A DNA stretch of 42,482 bases from positions 1 through 42,482 of the forward strand of contig CAITEC010000084.1 of the NCBI GenBank assembly GCA_903891325.1, in the 5' to 3' direction. A model generated the notes under the pieces. The model was given only the letters and a program-made list of their open reading frames with translations, was not told the DNA's origin and did not search any database. This DNA is from an uncultured Opitutaceae bacterium (GTDB lineage: Bacteria; Verrucomicrobiota; Verrucomicrobiia; Opitutales; Opitutaceae). Both the position numbers and the translations under genes were made by a program. Position 1 is the first letter of the stretch; every line of letters starts with the position of its first letter. Of this stretch, positions 27,755-35,597 are shown piece by piece.

Positions 27755-28954
27755 TTAGTTGGCCGGCGGGCCGGCGGCGTCCCCCACGAACGGCTTTGGA
27801 TCGGTCGCCACGCCCTCCACCGCGTCCTGTGTGCCTTCGACCACAACGCGGTCCCCCGACTTGAGGCCGCTTGCGATGATCCAGTTCGAGCCGACCTGCT
27901 CTCCCACCTTCACGAACTGCACATGCACGTGATTCGTCGCGTCCACAACCGCGACCTGATAGGCGCCCTGGAGTTGCGTCACGGCGCGTTGCGGCACAAG
28001 CAGCGCGTTCTCAATCGTCCGGGTCCTGGCGCGCACCCGCCCGTACTGGCCCGGGCGCAGGATCAGGTCCTTGTTGGGGAACAGCCCGACCACCTGCAGT
28101 GTGCCGGTATTGGTGTTGATCTGCCGGCCGGCGAAGGAAAACACACCCGTTTCCGGGTACACCGTGCCGTCTCCAAGGATGAGTTGCAGGGAAAGCTCCC
28201 CGCCCGCATTGCCGGAACCGACCAGGCGCCTCCAAAAGCCGGGATTCGTCTGCTCGCTGACTTGAAAATACGCCTTGATCGGATTGAGGGTCGAGACGGT
28301 CGTCAACACTGTGCCCGATTGCCCGACCAAGTCGCCGATCTGGGCCAGCGCGATCCCGGCCAGGCCGTCGATCGGCGAGGTGATTCTGGTGAAGCTGAGA
28401 TTGAGCCGGGCGTTTTCAATCGCGGCTTGGTCGGCGTCGTCCTGGGCTTGCGCCGCAAAATTCGCCTGGATGGCGTCATCCAATTGCTCCTGGCTGATGG
28501 CCTCCTCCTTTGCGAGCGGCGTGTAGCGCCTTACATCCAATGCGGTTTTGCGCAGTTGCGCCCGGTCCTGCGCGAGTTTCGCCTTTGCCTGGTCGAGCAA
28601 TGCTTGAAACGGGCGCGGATCGATCTGGAATAGCAAGGCCCCCTTTTTGACCTCGCTGCCTTCCGCGTAATTCTGCGCAAGGAGATATCCGGTCACCTGC
28701 GCGTGGATTTGGGCGTTCACATCGCCGTCGAGCGTTGCGATCCATTCCTCAAAAATTGGCACATTGGCGGGCGCGAGCGTGACCACTTGAACCGCCAGCG
28801 GCTGTGGCTTCGGCACGACCGCCTTTTTGCACCCATGGGCGAATAAAATCGGAATCAGGAGCAAAACGGTGCGGAAATGCCGACTGTAGGACGGCGGCGG
28901 GGGCGGAATCCCCACGCGTGAGCCCGGCCGCCGTGTTTCGGTCTTCATTTTCAT
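27755..28954 (-). CDS. RND efflux periplasmic adaptor lipoprotein
   Basis: Membrane fusion protein of the second efflux system, 399 residues. The signal region TVLLLIPILFAHGCKK carries lipobox AHGC, making Cys42 the likely lipidated residue. The N-region is unusually long and includes a run of five prolines. The lipoyl-like half-motifs NYAEGSEVKKGALLFQIDPR and RITSPIDGLAGIALAQIGDL are typical of AcrA/MexE adaptors. An alternative ATG lies two codons downstream (MKTETRRP). It starts 69 bases after the histidine kinase stop and ends 7 bases before the pump start. Confidence 0.92.
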   Translation of the reverse strand: MKMKTETRRPGSRVGIPPPPPSYSRHFRTVLLLIPILFAHGCKKAVVPKPQPLAVQVVTLAPANVPIFEEWIATLDGDVNAQIHAQVTGYLLAQNYAEGSEVKKGALLFQIDPRPFQALLDQAKAKLAQDRAQLRKTALDVRRYTPLAKEEAISQEQLDDAIQANFAAQAQDDADQAAIENARLNLSFTRITSPIDGLAGIALAQIGDLVGQSGTVLTTVSTLNPIKAYFQVSEQTNPGFWRRLVGSGNAGGELSLQLILGDGTVYPETGVFSFAGRQINTNTGTLQVVGLFPNKDLILRPGQYGRVRARTRTIENALLVPQRAVTQLQGAYQVAVVDATNHVHVQFVKVGEQVGSNWIIASGLKSGDRVVVEGTQDAVEGVATDPKPFVGDAAGPPAN

Positions 28955-29023
28955 GGGTTTCGTCGGCGCACGGGCATGCGAAGCCTCCGCTCCTCCCTTG
29001 CAGCGCAGACACGTGAGGGTGCC

Positions 29024-30502
29024 CTAAAGGGCGACCGGCGGCCATGGGGTATTACCCGCGGCGGCGGCGGGGGCATGCAGGATCATTTTCGCCTCGAAGC
29101 CGCGGGGCTCGAGGTTCCGGAAGGCGACCGTCCCGCCGCAGGACTCGGTGCAGCTCCGCACGATTGCCAGCCCCAGCCCTGTGCCGCCGGTCTCGCGCGT
29201 TCGCGCCGACTCCGGGCGGAAGAAGGGCTCGCCGAGGCGCGCGAGCGCTTCCGGGGGCACCCCCGGACCCGCGTCCCTTACGGCAATCTCCACACCGGCT
29301 CCAGTCCGGGCGGCCGAGACCATCACGGCCCCGTCTCCGCCGTAGCGAAGCGCATTGCGGACAAGGTTGCCCAGCGCGCGGGAAAGAAGATCCGGCGCCG
29401 CGGCGGCATGCAGTTCCTCATCGAGGCTCAGGGCGGTCCGCATTCCGGCCGACTCCCGGGCGATGACGCGGCGGATGAGCGGGGCGAGCGCGACGTCCTC
29501 GATCGGGGTGGATTTCCCGCGCACCCCCGCCTTCGAGAATTCGAGAAGTTCGTCCACAAGCGCCGCCATCTGCTGGACCTCCTCGCGGAGGTCCGCGACG
29601 ACGGGCGCGAGCGCGGGTTCGGCCCGCTCCTCGAGAATGCCCGTTGCCATCTGGAGGCGCCCGAGGGGCGAGCAGAGCTCGTGGGCCGCGTCGCCCAGGA
29701 AACGCCGCTGGCCGTTCACGAGGGTGTCGAGGCGGCCGGCCATCCGGTTCACGGATCCGCCGAGCCGGCCGAGCTCGTCGCGGCGCTCAAGCTGGACGCG
29801 GGTCTTGAAGTCCCCCTCGGCGATCCGCTCGGTCGCCTTCGCAAGCTTTCTCACGGCCGCCGTGAGGCTGCCGACGAAGGGCAGCCAGAAGAGGATGGAA
29901 AACACGAGGACGACGGCCGCGGCCGCAATCCAGGGATACCAGTCGAGCAGCTTGGCCACCCCGAGCAGCGAATGGGTGCGCGCGACGAGGGTCGCCGCCC
30001 GGCGCTCGCCCGTGTCGGGGTCCTCGTAGGGCACCCGTATCCCCAGCCACAGGTGCGCGGGCCAGCCGGTCGCAAGAAGGAAGCGTCCGCGGGGCAGGCC
30101 CTCGGGTCGATCCCCGGGCGGCGGCCGGCCGGGTTCGCCCCCGTCGGTCTCGGGCGGCGGCGGGCGGCGCTCGGCCAGCCTTCGGGAGACTTCAGCGGGA
30201 AGCGTGACGGGATCGCCGGCGATTTCCCCACCGCGGTTGCTGAAAAGGTAAAAATCGGCGCCGTAGGCCGCGCTGAACCGGCGGAGCACCGCCCCGCGCT
30301 CGCCGCCGGGGGCGTCGGAAGTGTCGGAAGCAATCAGGCCTCCGAGGGCCTGGAGGCGCTCCCCTGCCCTTCCGGTGACCAGCGAGTCCCACCTCGCCGG
30401 TCCCCGCGAGACGGAGTAAACGAGCGCGCCGGCCGCGAGCAGCAGCAGGTTGAGGAGCAGCCAGAGCGACACCTTGAGGGAAAGCGGGACGAGAAGTTTC
30501 AT
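29024..30502 (-). CDS. CpxA-like sensor histidine kinase
   Basis: Membrane-bound two-component sensor, 492 residues. TM1 spans about residues 9-30, a periplasmic sensor of ~150 residues includes a proline-rich stretch (112-136), TM2 is about 188-208, and HAMP about 209-262. The phospho-acceptor His274 lies in FLGDAAHELCSPLGRLQMA. The ATPase domain has the N box (LGNLVRNALRYG, 378-388), G1 (DAGPGVP, 410-416) and G2 (GGTGLGLAIVRS). The H-box and arrangement most resemble CpxA. The gene heads the second RND operon (69 bases to the adaptor) and is separated from its probable regulator partner by the YHYH gene on the other strand. The signal sensed is unknown. Confidence 0.92.
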   Translation of the reverse strand: MKLLVPLSLKVSLWLLLNLLLLAAGALVYSVSRGPARWDSLVTGRAGERLQALGGLIASDTSDAPGGERGAVLRRFSAAYGADFYLFSNRGGEIAGDPVTLPAEVSRRLAERRPPPPETDGGEPGRPPPGDRPEGLPRGRFLLATGWPAHLWLGIRVPYEDPDTGERRAATLVARTHSLLGVAKLLDWYPWIAAAAVVLVFSILFWLPFVGSLTAAVRKLAKATERIAEGDFKTRVQLERRDELGRLGGSVNRMAGRLDTLVNGQRRFLGDAAHELCSPLGRLQMATGILEERAEPALAPVVADLREEVQQMAALVDELLEFSKAGVRGKSTPIEDVALAPLIRRVIARESAGMRTALSLDEELHAAAAPDLLSRALGNLVRNALRYGGDGAVMVSAARTGAGVEIAVRDAGPGVPPEALARLGEPFFRPESARTRETGGTGLGLAIVRSCTESCGGTVAFRNLEPRGFEAKMILHAPAAAAGNTPWPPVAL

Positions 30503-30560
30503 CGTTGGGAAGGGCTGTGTGGGGGCATCCTACCCGAGCGGACGGGAGAAATCTGCAATG

Positions 30561-30577
30561 TTTACACTGCCTTAACA
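30561..30577. promoter_or_regulatory. Candidate OmpR-family response-regulator site (direct repeat)
   Basis: TTTACA-CTGCC-TTAACA is a direct repeat of two near-identical hexamers with an 11-bp period, the usual geometry of tandem half-sites bound by OmpR/PhoB/CpxR-type regulators. It lies in the 144-bp divergent gap, 58 bp upstream of the histidine kinase start and 69 bp upstream of the YHYH gene start. It could serve either or both. Only one such site was noticed. Confidence 0.4.
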
Positions 30578-30646
30578 AAAATCCCGCACCGCTTCACACG
30601 GGCTTTACTCTGCATCCCCAGATTGGGGGCAGTGAATCAACCATCA

Positions 30647-32989
30647 ATGAAGACATCCTTAAAAATCATCCACGCCGCCCGCGCCGGCCTCGCCCTCGGC
30701 TGCCTCGCCCTCCTTGCACCGGGGGCATTCGCCGAGCCGATCCTCAGTTCCTGGCAGGTGGCCGATTCCCGCCACTACGCGCGGGTCTACGAGACGGCGG
30801 CCGAGCAGACGGCCGGAACACCCGTTACGATCTGGCCGAATGCGGGCTTAAGCAACGACGGCGGCGGGCAGTCCTCGGTCGCCTACTCGGACGTCCAGCG
30901 CGTGAGCTACTCGGGCAGCTACGTCTACGTCTATTCGACCGGCGTCGCCAGCTACACGATGGGCCCGTGGTTCCTGGACGCCGCCAAGACCGTTCTTTTC
31001 CCCAACTGGCCCTCGGCCTCGGGGGACCTGATGCGCTTTCCCCGCTCGCCGTCGGTGGCCGCGACCAAGACGACGACCGGGCTGGGTCCGATCGGCCTGG
31101 GGGTCAACGGCGTTGCCATCTACAATGGCAGTGACGCCAATTCGTACGCGAGCGGCTCGGGCCAGGACTCGCCGATGGGCAGCGGCATCTGGAACCGCGA
31201 CGCCCTCCTGAACGAGGGCGCAACCTTTGACCCGGCGAACGCCCACCAGCCGCCCACCGGCCAGTACCATTACCACGTGAACCCGATCGCGCTCCGGTAC
31301 CAGCTCGGCGACCACGTGACCTACACGGCGTCGGGCAACACCTACGCGGAGGCGACCTCCTCGCCGGCGCACTCCCCGATCCTCGGCTGGGCATTCGACG
31401 GCTACCCGATCTATGGACCCTACGGATACTCAAATCCCCTTTCGGCGGCCGGCGGGGTCCGGCTGATGACCAGCGGCTTCGCCAAGCGAAATGGGAGCAA
31501 CGGGACCGACAACCTCGCAACAACGGGCCGCGTCTCGCTGCCCCAGTGGGCGGCGACCGCCCAGGGCCGCTCGACGTCGCTTTCCTCGGGCCAGCAGGGC
31601 CCCGGGGTCAGCACGTCCCGCCCGATCGGCTACTATATGGAGGATAACGCCTATCTCGGGGACCTCGGCAAGGTCCAGGGGGTGGACTTCGACCTGAACC
31701 AGTACAACGCACGGTATTGCGTGACCCCGGATTACCCCAATGGAACCTACGCTTATTTCGTGACGCTTAACAGTTCCGCGACCCCGGTATTTCCCTATCT
31801 TGTCGGCCCCCAGTACCTGGGTAACGTGAGCGGTGGGTCGGTCTCTTCGGTTACGGAGAGCGTGACCGATTACGTGCGCGGCGGCCAGGCATCGCCCTTG
31901 TCGGTGACCGCTTACAACTTGGGAAGCAGTGCCGCGCTCACCTGGACGTCGGTCGAGGGGGCGACCTACCGGATCGACACCTCCGCCGACGGCTCCGCGT
32001 GGATGGTTCTCGCTTCCGCGGTCACCAGCGCCGGAGGCGCGACAACGGGCTATTCAACGACCACGATTGCCGCCTATTACCGGGTGACGCTCACCGCCCT
32101 GGCCACCTATTCCACCGAGGGTACCGGCGGGATCTCCGGGATCGGAAACGCGGCGAACGCCCCGGCGGCGGTCGGGTCGAGCGGCACGGCCGCCCTGGTC
32201 AACATATCCGCGCGGGTGTCCTGCGGCGGGACCGCAGGCACGCCGATTCCCGGATTTGCCCTGAGCGGCAGCGGGACTACGCCGATGCTTGTCCGTGGCG
32301 TGGGCCCGACCCTGGGCACGCTCTTCGGAATTGCGAACCCGTTACCGGACCCGAGCGTCAACCTCATCAGCAACAACGCGGTTCTCGCCTCCAACAACGC
32401 GTGGCTCTCCGCCGATGCGGCCACGATGGCCGCCGTCGGTGCCTTTGCCCTCAATAGCGCAAGCAACGACGCGGCGATCCTGGTTTCGCTGCCCGCCGGA
32501 TCCTACACCGCCCCTGTGACATCCACGGGCGGAAACAGCGGGGTCGTCCTGGTCGAGGCCTATGACGCCGCGCTCGGGGCCGCCGGCCCCGCGCTGGTGA
32601 ACGCGTCCGCCCGGGGATTTGTCGGCACGGGCGATGGCGTCATGATCGCCGGATTTGTCATCAGCGGGTCGGGAAACCAGCAGCTCCTGATCCGCGGGGT
32701 CGGCCCGACGCTCTCCACGCTCGGGCTGACCACGGGCCTCCTCGCCCAGCCCACCCTGTCCATCTACCAGGGAGGAACCCTCCTGGCCACCAGCGCCAAT
32801 TGGGGCGGTGCCTCGAACGCCGCGCAGGTCGCCGCCGCCGCGGTGCGCGTCGGCGCCTTTGCGCTGCCCTCCGGGAGCACCGAAGGGGCGCTCCTGGTCA
32901 CCCTTCCCGCCGGGATCTACTCCGCCGAGGTCTCCGGGGTTGGCAACACCACCGGCACCGCGCTGGTCGAACTCTATGCAATCCAGTAG
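30647..32989 (+). CDS. Secreted YHYH-domain protein with two C-terminal verrucomicrobial-type repeats
   Basis: A 780-residue exported protein. The start is MKTSLKIIHAARAG, giving a signal peptide cleaved near AFA-EP (residue 29); the open frame extends far upstream but runs antisense to the kinase gene. The N-terminal half is a YHYH domain: its namesake motif is at residues 207-210 (TGQYHYHVNP), with the companion GWAFDGYPIYGPYG at 247-260. A linker follows, then two tandem ~125-residue units (about 516-639 and 649-779), each running from LVN-SAR through LIRGVGPTL to LVE-Y, a repeat I associate with Opitutaceae and relatives. The function of the YHYH domain is not firmly known; its clustered His and Tyr could bind metal. 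The gene lies opposite to, and between, the kinase and regulator genes. Confidence 0.85.
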   Translation: MKTSLKIIHAARAGLALGCLALLAPGAFAEPILSSWQVADSRHYARVYETAAEQTAGTPVTIWPNAGLSNDGGGQSSVAYSDVQRVSYSGSYVYVYSTGVASYTMGPWFLDAAKTVLFPNWPSASGDLMRFPRSPSVAATKTTTGLGPIGLGVNGVAIYNGSDANSYASGSGQDSPMGSGIWNRDALLNEGATFDPANAHQPPTGQYHYHVNPIALRYQLGDHVTYTASGNTYAEATSSPAHSPILGWAFDGYPIYGPYGYSNPLSAAGGVRLMTSGFAKRNGSNGTDNLATTGRVSLPQWAATAQGRSTSLSSGQQGPGVSTSRPIGYYMEDNAYLGDLGKVQGVDFDLNQYNARYCVTPDYPNGTYAYFVTLNSSATPVFPYLVGPQYLGNVSGGSVSSVTESVTDYVRGGQASPLSVTAYNLGSSAALTWTSVEGATYRIDTSADGSAWMVLASAVTSAGGATTGYSTTTIAAYYRVTLTALATYSTEGTGGISGIGNAANAPAAVGSSGTAALVNISARVSCGGTAGTPIPGFALSGSGTTPMLVRGVGPTLGTLFGIANPLPDPSVNLISNNAVLASNNAWLSADAATMAAVGAFALNSASNDAAILVSLPAGSYTAPVTSTGGNSGVVLVEAYDAALGAAGPALVNASARGFVGTGDGVMIAGFVISGSGNQQLLIRGVGPTLSTLGLTTGLLAQPTLSIYQGGTLLATSANWGGASNAAQVAAAAVRVGAFALPSGSTEGALLVTLPAGIYSAEVSGVGNTTGTALVELYAIQ

Positions 32990-32993
32990 GGAA

Positions 32994-33737
32994 TCACTCC
33001 GCCCCGGCGTCGACGGCGAGCATGTAGCCGGCCGAGCGAAGCGTGCGAATGTATCTGGGATTCTTGACGTCGTCCCGGAGCTTCTTGCGCAGGGAGGAAA
33101 TGTGCACGTCGATCGAGCGGTCAAACACGTCGTAGTTCCGGTCCCGGATCTCGTCGAGCAGCGCCTCGCGGCTCTTAACCCGGCCCCGGGCCCGGGCCAG
33201 GCATGCGAGCAGGTCGAATTCCACGGGCGTGAGACCGAGCACCTCGTCGCCGAGGACCGCGGAGCGCGCTCCCGGGTTCACGCGAAGTTCCCCCACGACG
33301 ATTTCGTCCGCCGGGGCGCCGGGGACGGCCGCGGTCCCGGGCGTGCTGCGGCGCAGGACCGCGCGAAGCCGCGCGAGCAATTCGCGCGTCGAGAAGGTCT
33401 TGGGGAGATAGTCGTCCGCACCGACCTCCAGCCCGACGATCCGGTCGGTCTCGTCGCCCCGGGCGGTCAGCATGAGCACGGGCACGGTGGATTTTGCGCG
33501 GATCCGGCGCAGCACCTCGAAGCCGTCCATTCCGGGAAGCATGAGGTCGAGGATGACGGCGTGCGGGGACTCGTCGCCCTGCTGCGTCGCCTTTTCGAGT
33601 CCGTCGGGTCCCGTGTGCGCCGCGGTCACCCGATAGCCGAGCGGGCCGAGGTAGTCCGCGACAAGCCGGCACAGCTTCCTGTCGTCGTCGATCATCAGCA
33701 GGCGGGTTCCGCCGAGGTCTTGGGCCGGGGAGCTCAT
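32994..33737 (-). CDS. OmpR-family response regulator (CpxR-like)
   Basis: DNA-binding regulator of 247 residues. The receiver domain has the acidic pocket (DDD, 17-19), phospho-acceptor Asp64 in VILDLMLPGMDG, switch Thr near 91 and Lys113. The Pro that normally follows the Lys in 'K-P-F' is Thr here (YLPKTFSTREL). The C-terminal winged-helix domain spans about 148-240 (LTPVEFDLLACLARARGRV, SIDVHISSLRKKLRDD). The frame is open far upstream, but the ATG of MSSPAQDLGG gives the family-typical length. Likely partner of the CpxA-like kinase at 29024-30502, from which it is now separated by the opposite-strand YHYH gene ending 4 bases away. Divergent from the MbnP-MbnH fusion gene. Confidence 0.92.
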   Translation of the reverse strand: MSSPAQDLGGTRLLMIDDDRKLCRLVADYLGPLGYRVTAAHTGPDGLEKATQQGDESPHAVILDLMLPGMDGFEVLRRIRAKSTVPVLMLTARGDETDRIVGLEVGADDYLPKTFSTRELLARLRAVLRRSTPGTAAVPGAPADEIVVGELRVNPGARSAVLGDEVLGLTPVEFDLLACLARARGRVKSREALLDEIRDRNYDVFDRSIDVHISSLRKKLRDDVKNPRYIRTLRSAGYMLAVDAGAE

Positions 33738-35513
33738 CAATCGGCGAAGCCTAGATGGTCGCGACTGCCGTGGGCAATCCCCGTCGCAGCCTGCCTGTCG
33801 ATGATCGTCCCCCCGGTGTCCGCAGCGGACATCTCGCTGTTTTTCACGCCTCGCTGGCATGGGCAGCCGATCGCTATCCCCTCGCCCGCAGTGATGAACG
33901 ACCATGGCCAGGCAATCCGCTTTACCCGGCTCGCCGCCCTCCTTTCCGGTTTCGTCCTTCAGCGCGCGGACGGGGCGACCGTACGGCTGGACGGGCAGTA
34001 CGGGCTGATCGACCTGTCGGCGGGCCGGGCGGGCTTTGTCCTTGGGGGAGTGCCGCCCGGCGACTACACCGGCCTGTCGTATTCGATCGGGCTTCCCCCC
34101 GCGGTCAACCACTCCGACCCGGGGATGTGGCCGGCGGGGCATCCGTTGAATCCGATCGTCGATCACCTGCGCTGGGACTGGCAGGGGGGCTACGTCTTCC
34201 TCGCGCTTGAGGGACGGTGGCGGGAATCGGCCGGCGAACCCGGCGACGAGCAGGGCTTCTCCTATCACCTTGCCACGGATGCCCGCGTCATGCCGCTGCG
34301 GTTCATCTCCTTTTTCACGGTTGCAGGGCCGATGAAGGTCTCATTTGCGGTCGACCTGGACCGGATTGTTGCCGCGCAGCGACTGTCGGTGGACGACGGG
34401 AGCGAGAGCACGCACTCGGGCGACGGCGACAAGCTGGCCCCGCGGCTTGGCGCCGCGGTGGGTCGCGCGGTTTTCTGGCTCCAGGCGGAGTCCACGGCGG
34501 TGGAGACCGGCGAGCCCGGAGCTGCGGGTCCGGCCCTGCCCCGTGCGGGGACTGCATTGGCCTTCCGGGTACCACCGGGATTTCCGCAACCGGCGCTCCC
34601 CTCGGACAATCCCCTGACCGTTGAAGGCGTTGCCCTCGGCCGGCGGCTCTTCACCGACCGCCGGCTTTCAACCGGGGGCGGCCAGTCCTGCGCCTCCTGC
34701 CACGCGCCCGATCACGCCTTCAGCGACTCCGTCGCCCTCAGCCTGGGTGTTGCGGGGAAGCCGGGAAAGCGCAACGGGATGCCGCTTTTCAACCTGGCGT
34801 GGAGCCCCGCCTATACCTGGGACGGGGGCAAGCCCCGCGTCCGGGACCAGGCGCTCTCTGCGATGACCGGTCCCCTGGAGATGAACGCCAACCTGCCCAC
34901 CGTTGTCGCCGCCCTGTCTCGGGATCCGGATGTCCGGACCCGGTTCGAGGCCGCCTTTGGAACCGACGAGGTGACCGCGGTTCGCATCGGGCTCGCGCTT
35001 GAACAATACCTCCTGACGATCGTCTCCGCGGACTCCCGGTTCGACAGGGCCGCCCGCGGGCAGGCCGTTCTCACCCCGGAGGAGCGGCGCGGGTTCAGGC
35101 TCTTCGTGACCGAATACGATCCAGCCCGGGGCCGGCGGGGCGCCGACTGCTTCCACTGCCACGGCGGCGCGCTCTTCAGCGACTACGAATACCGAAGCAA
35201 CGGTCTCGAAATGCGGTCCGCAGACCCTGGACGAGGCGGGGTGACGGGCCAGTCCTACGATGCGGGCCGGTTCAAGACCCCCTCTCTTCGCAACGTGGCG
35301 CTGACCGCTCCCTACATGCACGACGGCCGTTTCGCGACGCTCGACGACGTTGTCGCCCACTACGACCACGGCGTCCGCCGCGGCCCGAACCTGGACCCCA
35401 ACCTCGCCAAGCACCCCGCTGAAGGGATGCACCTTGGCGCCACCGACCAGAAGGCGCTCGTCGCCTTCCTGCGCACGCTCACCGACGAGTCGCTCGCGGA
35501 GAGATTTCGGTAA
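33720..35513 (+). CDS. MbnP-like copper-protein domain fused to MbnH/MauG-like diheme peroxidase
   Basis: Periplasmic two-domain protein, 597 residues from a TTG start. Residues ~15-36 form a signal peptide (h-region LPWAIPVAACLSMIVPP, cleavage near SAA-DI). Residues ~37-200 match MbnP: ISLFF strand, GVPPGDYTGLSYSIGLP, VNHSDPGMWPAGHPLNP, RWDWQGGYVFLALEG, then SYHLATDA. Residues ~285-590 are a diheme cytochrome c peroxidase/MauG domain with heme motifs CASCH (324-328) and CFHCH (477-481), TGPLEMNANLP, and PSLRNVALTAPYMHDGRF. In known systems MbnH is a separate enzyme that oxidises a Trp of MbnP to kynurenine, creating a copper site; here both sit in one chain. The start is uncertain: ATG 33801 would cut the signal peptide, and TTG 33720 overlaps the divergent regulator gene by 18 bases. 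No methanobactin genes are nearby. Confidence 0.8.
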   Translation: MGRGAHQSAKPRWSRLPWAIPVAACLSMIVPPVSAADISLFFTPRWHGQPIAIPSPAVMNDHGQAIRFTRLAALLSGFVLQRADGATVRLDGQYGLIDLSAGRAGFVLGGVPPGDYTGLSYSIGLPPAVNHSDPGMWPAGHPLNPIVDHLRWDWQGGYVFLALEGRWRESAGEPGDEQGFSYHLATDARVMPLRFISFFTVAGPMKVSFAVDLDRIVAAQRLSVDDGSESTHSGDGDKLAPRLGAAVGRAVFWLQAESTAVETGEPGAAGPALPRAGTALAFRVPPGFPQPALPSDNPLTVEGVALGRRLFTDRRLSTGGGQSCASCHAPDHAFSDSVALSLGVAGKPGKRNGMPLFNLAWSPAYTWDGGKPRVRDQALSAMTGPLEMNANLPTVVAALSRDPDVRTRFEAAFGTDEVTAVRIGLALEQYLLTIVSADSRFDRAARGQAVLTPEERRGFRLFVTEYDPARGRRGADCFHCHGGALFSDYEYRSNGLEMRSADPGRGGVTGQSYDAGRFKTPSLRNVALTAPYMHDGRFATLDDVVAHYDHGVRRGPNLDPNLAKHPAEGMHLGATDQKALVAFLRTLTDESLAERFR

Positions 35514-35597
35514 GGCATCCCTGGGACAGATCGATCTATACTGGCTGATTGTGTCTTGCACGGATCTGCCTCCCGGGGACACTCTGCCCTGCCCCAA

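Noticed and set aside
28976-30646. Upstream extension of the YHYH frame
   Set aside because: It runs antisense to the histidine kinase gene; the signal peptide at 30647 marks the true start.
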